A DNA stretch of 64,000 bases, taken from Vesta saturnalis. Its lineage: Eukaryota > Arthropoda > Insecta > Coleoptera > Lampyridae. The first letter of the stretch is position 1. Each line of letters starts with the position of its first letter. The DNA is taken from positions 1,405,001 through 1,469,000 of the forward strand of contig JARFJB010000650.1 of NCBI GenBank assembly GCA_036346205.1, written 5' to 3'. Below the pieces are notes generated by a model that was given only the letters and a program-made list of their open reading frames with translations, did not search any database and was not told the origin of the DNA. This document shows, one piece after another, positions 52,286 to 63,749 of the stretch. The translations under genes were made by a program, and so were the position numbers.

Positions 52286-54980
52286 CTTGTACTTGGAACG
52301 GTTTTTAAATAACAGCTGGTTTAAGTAGTTTTAAATTTTATTTTGAACAAAATTTTTTATTAAAATGAACAGTCTTTAAAGAAACATGTAAAATAATGAA
52401 ACATTAATACTAACGGCAAATATGCATAAAAAACATAAATGTATTATACCCAGAAGGTCCCAAAGTACACATATCCGCGTGTACTTTGGAACATAAGTAC
52501 TTGTACTTTGAAACGACTATTTATTCAACATTAAACGTAGACAAATCTATTGAAAATGTGATCTCAGAGTTTCTTCTGGCAGTCCCTCCCACTATTGACG
52601 GGGCTCCTAGTTTCATCACCACTTCTTCATCAGACAAGTCGTAAATAGTTTCATTTTCGAAAAGAAATTTGGCGGAAAACTTACTTTTTTTTTTAAATTT
52701 AACTTTAAAACCATCATCAGCCACTCCTACAACATTAGCAACAAAATACCTTTTTGTTTTTTTTGTTGCAATTTGTGTCAAAATAAAATCTCCCACGCAG
52801 GGCTTGTTGTCAGACTCAGGAAGATCTTTCTCTTCTTCTTCTGAATTAGCAAAGTCCACGTCGTCTAGTGAGTCGTCTGGTGGTACTTCGAAATCTTTTA
52901 TTAAATCTTCGTCAGAACTACTATCAACAATCCTTTTTGTTGCTTTTTGCCTTCTTGAAACTAACTTTTTCGTTGTTTTAAGAATAGCTAACATTTCAAT
53001 TTCATTCTTTTCCAGCGTATCTGTCACAATTCTACACCGCCCTGGCTTTTTGCCACCTTTTTTAATAACTTTGTCTCGGAGGTGCCTTGGGGAAAGGGCG
53101 GATTTGTTCGGGGCTTTTGTGTTGATGTAATACATTAGCAGATATGCTAATTGTTCTTGAAGACGTTCCTGGATCTTCGGCTAAAATATTGGTTTCGGAA
53201 GCACTGTGTTCGTCTCTTGGCTTTTCGGCAACTTGTGGTCTGTCTGTAACATAGGAACTGAGAAATTCGTACTCTTCGAAAATGTTTCGGTTAAGTGGAA
53301 AAATTCCAGCAACTGTGAAACCAGACTGAATATTTCTTTGTGTAAATGCCTGGGGATATGCTTTCCCGACCCACTCAGCTATATCATAGATCGTCATTAT
53401 TTTTGCCGGATTTGCAGTTAGCCAATCGGAGCAAGCCGTATTGTAATATTTTTTTAGAGGCCCGAAAACCGATCGATCTAACGGTTGTAGTTTATGGCTG
53501 GTGTGGGGCGGGAAGGTAAGCATGACGACTCCCGATGATTTTGCTAAATTTAACGCCTCCACTGAAATGTGGCTCTCATGATTGTCGATAATAAGTAAAG
53601 ATTTGTTGTCAACAGTTGAATGTGTATGTTTTATATAGTGGTTTAAATACTCAACAAAAATCGTGGAATTGGACCATCCACTAGAATTTGCACTACCAAC
53701 GCTGCCTACTGGAGCTCCTTTAAGCATATGTTCCTTGAAAAACGCACGCGGGAACACAAATAAAGGCGGTACACAATTACCGATAGCATTAATACAATAA
53801 ATTAAAGTCACATTTGCACCTCTTTCAGCTGAGGTGATGCTGCCGACTTGCTTGTCTCCTTTCGTTGCGATAACACGAACTGGGGTATGCACCGTGGTTA
53901 ATCCGGTTTCGTCTAAATTATAAATTCTATCTGGACTAAATTTAAATCTCAACATCAGCTCCTCCAGTTTGTCGAAAAATATGTTAACACTTGTTTTATT
54001 AAAGGCGGTCGATCTGGCTAAACTTGTAGCTTGTGGTTTACGTAAAGATATAGATGGATGTCTTCGCAGATAGAACCTGAAATTATTAAAAATATCCAAT
54101 AGAATCGTACTATAAAAACTGTAAAAACTTCTTACCTGTACCACTCCTTTCCTGCCTTTTGGTGTACGTCCCAGGAAGAAGGGCGTTCAATATTATTTAC
54201 ACGAGCATAATTATATGCTAACTTTCTTAGTTCGACAGTTGAGAGACCGTAATGCATTTTTGCACAAGTGATAACGTACTTTAAGAGCTCTTCCTCTTGT
54301 TCTTTCGTAAAGACTAATTTGACGTCTTGTGCTGCACTACATACAAAATGTTCACGTCCAGATTCTCTGTGTTTCTTGAGATGTCTACATAAAGTTGCTT
54401 TAGATACTTTAAAATCTGCGCTAGCTTGTCTTAAAGTGAGCTGGTTTTGCAATACAGCATTGGCGGCTGCTTCAACGTTATCAGCTATGGGTTTTATTCT
54501 CTTAATATTATTTTTACTTCGCGGCATCTACAGAACCAACAAATAAACGGTAAGTTTTAAACCGTACGTGTACTTTGGAACATGTCCGTGTACTTTGGGA
54601 CATGGTCCAAAGTACAATTCTCGCGACGTTCCAAAGTACACGATTACAACATGTTTAAAAATTTCGGTTGTTATTACTTTAAATAAAAGAAATACTTTCA
54701 GAAAAGTAAAAAAATATATAGCCTGACACTTCTACATTCATTTAAAGGTAGACCCAATATAAAAAAAAATAGACTTACGGTTATCTTACTTGATGGCAGT
54801 CGATATTAAAATACACCAATGTGCACACAACAAACTGAAAATATTATCTGACGAACTGTTTTGCCGATTTGTTTAACATTACATATTACGCCATCTACAG
54901 TAGGATTGTAACATGTCACGTATTTAAGGCACCTAAACCGGCAGTTTCCTGTAAAACTTCAAACGTTTCAAAGTACAAAG
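52286..54980 (-). mobile_element. pogo/Tigger-like DNA transposon with GTACTTTGGAAC arrays
   Basis: The transposase at 52521-54527 is bracketed by copies of a GTGTACTTTGGAAC-type motif. Left: 52479-52492 and 52501-52514, with 52458-52470 inverted and a weaker copy at 52286. Right: 54568-54581 and 54588-54601, then inverted at 54605-54616 and 54628-54642, with a possible outer copy at 54966-54980. True termini were not resolved; limits are the outermost motif copies. Confidence 0.75.
52521..54527 (-). pseudogene. pogo-like transposase (psq/CENP-B HTH + DDE_1 + C-terminal domain), one visible frameshift
   Basis: Exon 1 (54527-54136) starts MPRSKNNIKR and has a pipsqueak-type helix-turn-helix (RQASADFKVSKATLCRHLKKH) and a second helical DNA-binding part. 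A 59-bp intron with consensus ends (54135-54077) keeps frame into exon 2. The DDE_1 core follows: YNLDETGLTTVHTP (first Asp), LLIIDNHESHIS (second), PPHTSHKLQPLDRSVFG (third). The frame ends at 53062, but family sequence continues in an overlapping frame from about 53100 to 52521. That tail has an acidic stretch (SSSDEDLIKDF), then GDFILTQIATKKTKRYFVANV and YDLSDEEVVMKLG, a small beta-rich-looking domain ending in NVE. Apart from the single shift near 53070-53100 the gene looks complete, so it may be only recently dead or represent a sequencing error. Confidence 0.9.
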
Positions 54981-54982
54981 CA

Positions 54983-56177
54983 TTAACAAACATTGGAATG
55001 ACATCACTTTAAACTGTAATCTGAACTTGGAAGATTTCCACACAGTACTTAGGTTCATATTTGAATCGAATATCTTAGTTTTTAACAATGAATGCTACAA
55101 ACAAATTTTTGGTACTCCAATGGGATCATCAATTTCTCCCATTCTGTGCAATTATGTACTTGATGATCTTATAGAAGAGTGTTCTACCAAGATTCCCTTT
55201 TGCGTCCCCTTTATTAAACGTTATGTAGATGACATCTTATTAGCCTTACCCGAAGACAAAGTAGAGTTTGTGTTGAATTTATTTAATAACTATAATGAAC
55301 ATTTACAATTTACTTGTGAGAAAGAGGAAAATCGATGTAACCCCTTCTTAGATATGTTAGTCCACCGAGACACGAACAATACTCTCAAAACAGAATGGTA
55401 CAGAAAACCCACTTGTAGCAATAGGTTCATTAGTTATCACTCTCAACATCCTTTCAGGATGAAAACAAATTTGATATTAGCCCTGAAGGCTAGAGTATTA
55501 AAGCTTTCTCATCCGGAGTATACTAATAAAGGACTGACTTTACTAAGGGGTGTCTTGATAGAAAACTCTTTTCCCAAGGCAATTATTAATAAAATGCTAT
55601 TTACTACCTATAAGCATAACAAATATGAACATAATTCTATTTCTAATTTTGTTGATGATGACCAGGATATTCAGGCCACAGAAGTCAAAAAAAAACTATT
55701 TATGTTACCTTACCTTTTATCCCTAACCTAACTCCCAAATTAACACACTTCTTTCAAAATCTAAAAGAACTAAAAATAAGTACCAGAAATATTAAAACGG
55801 TTTCTCTCCTTTACACTAGAACAAAGACCCCACTTAAAGCTCTAGAAAAATCCAATGTGATCTACTCTATACCGTGTTCGGATTGCAATATGTTATACAT
55901 TGGCCAAACATCGAGATGCTTGTTAGGTAGAATCACATCGCATAAAAGTGATGTGAAGCGTAAGAAGTTATCTTGCGCTCTAGCCGAACATGCTAGCAAT
56001 GAAAAACATGGGTTCGATTATAGTAACGCGAAAATAATAGAGTCCGTGTTAAATTATGAAAAAAGAATTTTTTTAGAGATGATACATATTAATCAAAATC
56101 CTACAGTCAACAAAAAATCGGAGATAAAAAACCTTAGTAGTATCTATAGTTATATCCTTACATTAGACAAAAAATAA
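54983..56177 (+). pseudogene. Penelope-like element: reverse transcriptase + GIY-YIG endonuclease, 5'-truncated
   Basis: RT part (about 54987-55731): starts mid-domain (WNDITLNCNLNLEDF), with GTPMGSSISPILCNYVLDDL and the catalytic YVDDIL (about 55215), then FLDMLVHR and WYRKPT. A short decayed spacer with a frameshift follows (55732-55856). The GIY-YIG endonuclease (55857-56177) reads IYSIPCSDCNMLYIGQTSR, then CALAEHASNEKH, then YEKRIFLEMIHI, and ends VNKKSEI...LD. This RT to GIY-YIG order is specific to Penelope-like elements. The first ~200 residues of the RT ORF are missing, and the RT frame ends early at 55731. Moderate decay. Confidence 0.92.
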
Positions 56178-56800
56178 CCTGCTCATTAGTGTGTCTTATG
56201 GGTGGGTTACATGTCTTTACTTGGTTAGTTTAATTATTGTTGTTCAATTTTTTCAGTTATACGTATTTTATGGCTTTATAGTGGAATTTTTATTCAGTCT
56301 GTTTTATCGTATAGTAATATCTCCTTTCTCCCATTTGTTGTGTATAGTATAAATAAATTGTAAACAGGTTATCTCGCCGTCCACTCGGTTACAAAATTGT
56401 CAATAGTGTATTCAGTCGTTTTATTTTTAATTTCTAATAATATAATAATTTAACTCAATGTAATAGTACACCGCTGTCTATGTCATACAATCTTAAGGGG
56501 TTTTTTCTCTGTTATATATTTTTATATTCCTGTTTTAAAATTATTTATTGGTGTTCTCTAGTTATATTAACAAGATTAATTGACGTCCTTCTGTTAAGAA
56601 ATAATGTTACTTATAGTTTAACCTCACGACATGTAAGTTTTATTATTAGATAAATTAATGCATGACATGCTCCTAGAAAATAATATTATCTCGGTTTTCT
56701 TGGTTCTAGCTGTCTTGAAAAAGAGATTAAGACTATCTCGAAAGCTTGACAAATATCAAAGAGTTTTCTTTTAAATCCTGTCCTAATTAAACATGAATAG
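56178..56800 (+). mobile_element. Probable 3' region of the Penelope-like element
   Basis: AT-rich non-coding DNA after the endonuclease. The part near 56700-56775 (CTCGAAAGCTTGACAAA...AAAGAGTTTTC) resembles the TCGAAA-containing 3' ends common in Penelope-like elements, from general knowledge. No hammerhead ribozyme core could be confirmed by eye. Confidence 0.4.
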
Positions 56801-59274
56801 ATGACTGCTCCCTCAATATAAATTGATCAATTTATATATATTGGGATGAATGGATTGGCTTTAATAATAATTCAATAATTTCAATATGGGGATAGAGTTC
56901 AGGGAATTTAGTTGAAGATAAAAAATTTTGAGTATAAGAAATATCCTATATGTAATTGAATTGAAAGTATACAAATTGTTCTGAATATAATTTGCTATCA
57001 AACGCATGCGTTAATGAACTTAAGTGAAACTATCAACTGTCAAAGATGTCAAATGATTAAATTTAGAAAATTTAATGTTTAGAACCAAAATGAAAATTTA
57101 GAAAAAGAAAAGAAATTAATATCTTTACAGGTGTTTACACAAGTAAATATTTAAAATTCTTAACCAACATACATGTAACAAATATAAATTGCAGGAAAAT
57201 ATCAATGAATGTTCACAATAGGTAGGGTTATTAAGTTTTGTGACTCACATATACAGTCCTTCCTGTTGATAGAATGATGTCTTCGGATACTTTAGCTGGA
57301 TGCAGGCAATGTTCACTCGATTATGGTAGTTAGCATCAGCCAATACTGCTACCTCGAATCTCGATTGTCGTAAAGATGTTTTCTCCAAAAACGGCAAACT
57401 CCAACCACTTATTTATTACGGTAACTTTTTATTTAAATGATTTTATAGCTCAATGAGTGATATCGTTTAAAATATATGTTTAAATATCCAAGATTTTTGT
57501 TGACAACACTTTTATTTTAGCTACCGATAATAATTTTTATTTAAAAGGAATTGTCCGAAGAAATAAAACAAACTTTGACCAAATAAAAATGGATTTTAAT
57601 TTGGTAAACAAGAATTATTTTAAATTGGAAAACGCAAAAACAAATCTTCACAAAATCGTAACATCAATTAATCGAACAAAATTATTTTTTTTAAAAACGA
57701 CAGGTATCGGAGACCGAACTATTTATTTCTAACCGACGATACAAAAACAAGTGCTCTCGAAAATTATTCTTCGAAACGTAAAACTTCTTGACGAAATTAA
57801 ATGAGGTTATGAACTTACTCTTAAAAACACAAATTTCACAACACTGTTTTAACCTTTTACACTTTTGAACAATTTCTAGAGAGAGAGTGATTTCCTGAGC
57901 GCTTGCTTTTATATGTTTCTGGTTGTTACAAAAATTTCATTTTTTTTACAGCCATATTGCAAAAGTAACTATGGATATGATTGGTGGATCAAAATTACAA
58001 ATTGTACATAAATGGAATTTTGGCCGTAACTTTCTAATATATGATCGGAATTGAAAATTAAAAACGGAAATGAAAACTACGTAAAATTTTGAACACAAGG
58101 ACACCTAACAAGCTATAATTCCTAACACTAATAAACGAAATAACCTACTCTAATTAAAATAAGCTTACAGCTATTTACACTTACAATCTATACTAAAATT
58201 ACTTGCAAAAATGGAATTCTGAGAACATTTTACACAAGAATACATATCTTTTATGTAGTAAATATTTAATTTAAAGAAATTTAAAAGCTTTTGTAATTTT
58301 GTCTAGAATTCACCTCAGATTTAGCATAATTTTGCGGAGACAAGCGCTGTATCCTTATAAAAACTTAGTCATATTGAGAAAGAACATCTATTATTTGCTT
58401 TAAGAGCAAAATCTAAATCTAATAATGTGGAAAAAGTATAAAATTATGTAAAAAGCCTAAAATTTACAACGTAACCAAACTTAAATCTAAAAATGAAATT
58501 AATTTATATTTAAAAATGTTTTTAACACTTAAAATGTTATGTTTAAGGTTTGTACTACTTTTCTTTATTGTTCTCACTAATTATTTGCAATGCCTAATGT
58601 TATATAATCTTGCATTGAAAAAGTCTCATCGTCTAACACTCTTTTTGAAATTTTTCACTATAAAATGTACGGCACTATAAATGTCTGTATGCCATAATGT
58701 TCTAAATGTTTTTCTTATTGTGAATCTTGTATTATAATTTTTGTCACTAATTCGCTTCCAAAAATATGTGCGAAAAATGTCTATACTGTCCATATTATAA
58801 CCCTTTTACTAAATTTTTGTATTTCCTGCATTTAAAAACTAAACATACACTATCCCTAACATAATCCTAACTATATAGTCCATGTTTAAACACCTGTAAA
58901 ATGTCCACTTGCCAAATTACCTTTGAAAAATTGATTTTTATTGCAATAATTGCAATACTAAAATGACTTTACGAAAATGGTGATATTTAACATTCTTGAC
59001 AATTTTGTTAGCAGCAAATTGCTTTTCATGATGAAACCAAACTAAGCAAATGATATTCAGACTAATTTATACCAAACAAATTTATTTTAAACACATCGTG
59101 AACCAGATTTATATAAAATGGTGTCTTGCACATGTATCGAGCTAGAAATCACCCCTTTTTATTACCCAAATGTCATGTAAGCTGTCCGATACTTCTATTA
59201 CCTCTTTCTGAACATCTCAATATATATATATATATATATATATATATTGATCTAACAAATATTATTATTATTAC
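56801..59274. other. Long AT-rich stretch without a recognised gene
   Basis: About 2.5 kb with no ORF over 65 codons. An AT run lies at 59221-59247. Nothing here matches another part of the window in a way I could establish. Probably old repeat or intergenic DNA. Confidence 0.45.
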
Positions 59275-60290
59275 GGCACAGTATAAAACACAATGATAGT
59301 GTTAATTATAAATGTAGACAGTGTTATTATACGACAAAATGGAAAGATTATTTAATAAAGCATAATTTAAAACACACTAATAATAAATGTGAACAATCCG
59401 ATTTTACAATTAAATTTAAAGAATTTTTAATAAAGCATAGTTTAATACACAATGAAAGTGTTAACTATAAACGTAATCAATGTTTTATAGCAGTATAATT
59501 TAAAGCAAAATGATAGTGTTAATTAGAAATGTGAACAATGTGATTTTACGACAACGAAAACTACTATAAAACAGCATAGTTTAATACATATCGATAGTGT
59601 TGATTATAAATGTGAACAGTGTGAGTATTCCACAAATGAAACACTCTTCGAGAGCTAAATAGAATTGTGGGCAATGTGATTTTACGAAAAAATGGAAAGA
59701 TAGTTTAACGCAACATAGTTTAAGACACAATACTAGTAATAAGTATAATTGCGAAGAATGTGAGTATTCAAAAAGCATTTAGGGCCCATATAGTAGAGCA
59801 CTATTCCAGAGCAGAATAAAATTGTGAACAATGTGAATTTATGACAAAATGGAAATCTAATTTAATACATCATAGTTCAAAACACAATCATAGAGTTAAT
59901 AATAAATGTGAACAATGTTATTTTACGGCAATATTTAAAAAAATAACATACAATGATAATAATTTTTAATTATACTATGATAGTGTTCAGTTCAAATATG
60001 AACAATCTGATTTTATAAAAAAAAGGTAAGCTTGTTTAAAAAACAGCATAATCTAAAATTCAATGATAGTGTTAAGTATAAATGTAAACAATGCCAGTAT
60101 TTTACATACCTGAAGACCCATGTGGTTTTTCACTTTTTGATAACCAAATACTTTTTTAAAAAGTTGATTTTATGGCAAAATGGAAACCTTATTTAATATA
60201 GCGCACCTACTTTAAAATATTGTTGATTATAAAAATACAATAAATAGGATAAAATTGAAACCGAATTTAAAGCGGCTTAGTCTAAAACAC
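59275..60290 (+). pseudogene. Decayed zinc-finger array
   Basis: The plus strand is made of family finger units: NYKCRQCYYTTKWKDYLIKH near 59300, then broken ones, DYKCEQCEYSTN near 59600, NCGQCDFTKKWKDSL near 59670, and decayed pieces to about 60280. No N-terminal region. It shares the Tyr-to-stop lesion at about 59818 and long near-identity with the fragment at 35.6-35.9 kb. No ORF exceeds about 40 codons, so clearly non-functional. Confidence 0.85.
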
Positions 60291-60575
60291 ACAGTGCTAT
60301 TTACAAACGTGGTGTCCATTTTGCATAATATTAAACTACGAAAACCCACAAAAAAAAAATTTCTACTTTTAAAACCTTTAAAAAGTAATCAAATTTCCTT
60401 GAATCAGAGCTAAGAAGTCTCGATCAAGTCACCTTTTCAAACAAAAAAAAAAAAAAATAAATAAATAAATCTAAACATCTAAAGAAATATTAAGCACGGC
60501 ACCGTATTTTTAGCATCCATTAAATCTGGCAACACAGCTAATTATACGAGCGCTACATATTAGAGTACACACAAA

Positions 60576-60843
60576 CAAGGGCGTAGCCAGGATTTATAAC
60601 AGGGGAGGGCAAACCATGGTCCATGGTCGTTCAAAAGGCAAATAAAAACAAAACTTTGAGATTTTAATTATACTTAAATTAAACTAATAACAGATAACAA
60701 AAAAAATATGCAGAACAGAAAAATATGTATATTTTAGGTTTAATTTTTTGTTTATTAAAATTTAAAAATTATTTAATTTATTTTTGCTTCCAGGGGGGGG
60801 GGGGCAGTTGCCCCTCCCTGCCCTTAGCTGGCTACGGCCCATG
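60576..60843. mobile_element. hAT-type MITE (268 bp)
   Basis: Perfect 8-bp target duplication CACACAAA (60568-60575, 60844-60851). Inverted ends CAAGGGCGTAGCCAG and CTGGCTACGGCCCATG, with a G-rich subterminal run. 8-bp duplication and CA/TG ends fit hAT. It has no coding sequence. Confidence 0.88.
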
Positions 60844-60851
60844 CACACAAA

Positions 60852-61485
60852 TATGTGAGTGTGTGTGCTAACTGAAATGCGACGCTTTTTTACACAATTA
60901 TACTAAAAATGACCATCCATGCTTATTTTTAATTTGAAATAAAATATTTGGTGTGGAACAATATACGACCTTCCAACCTACAAAGTAGAAATTAAAAGAA
61001 ATGAAATAATTATAATAATAATATTTTTTAGGATAATTAAGCAAGCCCCTTTTTTAATACTACCATTTTGATTCATATTTAATCAATTTTTAAACTTATT
61101 AGACCTTGAATTTTAACTTTTAACTATAAAGAAAGGTTATGCAAAATTCAATTATCTTTAAAAATATGTTCACACATTGTCCTATAAAGTTGATCGTTAT
61201 TCAGATATAGAAAAAATCCTACCTTGGGAATTGTTTTACGACCAAATTATGTGCCGAATCAAAAAATTGGATAGAACATGATTAATCGATATGGTTAAGA
61301 TCTATATGTAGGTATTCTTTGAAATATGTAGCTGGTTCAGAAATATTCGATGAAAACCAAAAACTGCGCCTAAAATCGCTGAATCAGCTCCAGAAGACTT
61401 GAAATGAAGCTTAAATACAAAATCACCAGTACGTACGTGGTTACGGGCCAAACATTCATCCCGTAAAGGTATAGTACAAGCAACC
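60852..61485. other. No recognised gene
   Basis: AT-rich sequence. A 62-codon minus-strand frame at 61302-61490 has no motif. Confidence 0.4.
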
Positions 61486-61560
61486 GGCATAGCTCAGTGG
61501 TATCGGCGGTGTTCTTACTTATCACTCTAAAAGGCCACTCGACACAACTCCATAACGTCG
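61486..61560 (+). other. tRNA-like fragment (A box only)
   Basis: CGGCATAGCTCAGTGGTATC begins a tRNA-like 5' half with a good A box, but no B box or acceptor partner follows. Best read as a SINE head or tRNA pseudogene piece, not a tRNA gene. Confidence 0.45.
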
Positions 61561-62688
61561 AAATCAGGAAAAATATGTCATGAAGGTGCCACCTGTTAAA
61601 TAACAGGTCATGAACTAGATCTTAAAATAATGGCTTAACAGGAAACCATAATGTTCACTCGAACATAAAACACTCACCTTTACCTGAAAATTCTACTCCA
61701 AAAATTTCTACGCAAGCTTCGCCAAAACTTCAATAAAATCTTAAGTTTCATTTAAAATCCGCCAAATTGTAATAATAAAACTTAAAACTCATTATACATT
61801 TCGATAAACTTCAACGTAAAGTTATTGGCTCACATAACCAAAAAATAACTGATCAATACGGTAATTAATTATTAAATTCAACGAAAATACGTCACAACAC
61901 AAAAATAAACAAAACGCCATCAAGTATTTATAAAGGTCCTATAATTTAATAAACGTCAAAATAGGGGTCCCACCTACATGTGGAAAGGGTTCTCAGCTAA
62001 ATTCCCAAACCAACAAAACAAACTTGATTACCTTTATTTTGTCGCGAACCTGGTAAAACGTTGAATTACAGCCGCTAATTTGATCCCTAAAAAATTAAAA
62101 AAAAACAGCTGATCAGTCAACGACTCACTTTATAATTACTTTACATTTTAAAACATCTTTTAAGATGAACTTAACCAAAATGACAAATTATCTATAAAAG
62201 AAACCTCTGTCAAGTTATTACGTTAAAGCTTGTACTAAAATAATGAAAAATCGAACGCGTCATTGTAAAATTGTAAAGATCCCAATTCTCATAAAGTAAA
62301 TTAACTATTCTGTACCTTGAGTGTAAACAGAATATTTATTCTTTTAAATTTTGATAATTCATAAACACTGTTGATATATTATAATAAAATTACACATAAA
62401 TATAATCGATGTAGAAATTAAAAAAAGTCAACCAATTTCATATAATTTAGTAAATAGCGAGGATTGACGCTTGTAGGTTCAGATTCCCAAATTAATATAT
62501 TACTAAATAAAATGATAAATAAGAAGCATATTCATCCGCGTAAACAGATATAAATAAACAGTTGATTAAAACCACAAACACAAAAAAGTAAACATAGACA
62601 AATAGTTACCTTCACTCGCACCAATTAATCAATCCAAACTTCCTTCCTTTCTTTTCACAACGATAACGACAATGAATCTTTTCGGTAT
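61561..62688. other. No recognised gene
   Basis: AT-rich sequence with no ORF, repeat edge or RNA I can support. Confidence 0.4.
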
Positions 62689-62726
62689 TTGAACGGTGGA
62701 TACCAACAATTCAATCACTCAAAGTA

Positions 62727-62965
62727 TTTTCTTTTCTCCTTCCTCTATCTATCATCTTCTTTTTATCTCTTCTTTAATTTCTTCACTGTCACATCTCTAG
62801 TTTCACTCTCACTCATTCTCTATCTCTTTCTATCTTATTCTTTCTATCTCTTCTTCCTCTACCTCCCTCCCTCCCCCTATCTCTCTCCCTCACTCCCTAT
62901 ATCCCCCTCTCCCACTCTCGTTTTCCCTCTCTCCCTCTCCATCTCCTCCCCTCTCCCTCTCCTTG
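62727..62965. repeat. Polypyrimidine (CT-rich) low-complexity tract
   Basis: About 240 bases almost purely C and T on the plus strand, shading from TTCT-rich to CCCTCTC. The overlapping 110-codon frame (Ser/Leu/Pro-rich) is a by-product of this composition. Confidence 0.9.
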
Positions 62966-63075
62966 AACAGTGTACATACATACAGAAATTACTTTTAAAA
63001 ATAAATAAAATGAGTAATTAATTAAGTATTATCCTAGATAGATATACATCAAAATTTTATAACTGTTGTAATTAA

Positions 63076-63535
63076 AGGCCGTCTGACACTACACTAGATT
63101 TAGTACAAAATTTAGAATATAAATTTTGAGAAAAATTTTAAATATAATTTTCAGACGAAAAATAATTCTGAGACTGCACTAAATTTTCTACAAAATTTTG
63201 TACATGCGCCTATGTATTCTATCATAATATCTGGGGAATTTTAAATTTGTTAGTTGTGGAATGCTTCTGTAGAAAGAAACACGTGCACGTTTGTTTACAG
63301 CCTCACATAAATTATGTGAGGTTATGAGTTAATGATCATAAATAACGTTATACAGACCTGCGCGCGCACTTTTAGTACAAAATTTAGTAGAGCTTAGAAC
63401 ATGTTCTAAATAATTTAGTGAACATAAATTTTGTAAGAAATTTAGTCAAAAAATACGTATGACACTGTGCTAAATTTTGTAACATAATTTATTATGTAAA
63501 TTTTGTACTAAATTTAGTGTAGTGTCAGACGGCCT
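63076..63535. mobile_element. PIF/Harbinger-type MITE (460 bp)
   Basis: Inverted ends match over 39 bp with one difference, opening AGGCCGTCTGACACTACAC. They are flanked by TAA at 63073-63075 and 63536-63538. A 3-bp TWA target and GGCC-starting ends fit PIF/Harbinger. The interior repeats the motif TAGTACAAAATTTAG several times in both orientations. No ORF. Confidence 0.85.
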
Positions 63536-63749
63536 TAATACACCATTTAAAACACTTGCAGACTTTAGCAGATATTTAAAAACAAACCAATAGGATCACT
63601 TTTTATGCTAAAAAAAGGTAAATAAAGCGACATTCATTGCCAATTTTCGATATTTACATTCTAGAAAATAAATCCCGAGTTTGATATTAACAAATAGGCA
63701 CGATAAAAAGTAGAATATACCGGTGGCCGGTTTAAGCCTCACAGATATA

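Noticed and set aside
62689..63021. 110-codon Ser/Leu/Pro-rich frame
   Set aside because: A by-product of the polypyrimidine tract; no domain and no neighbouring support.
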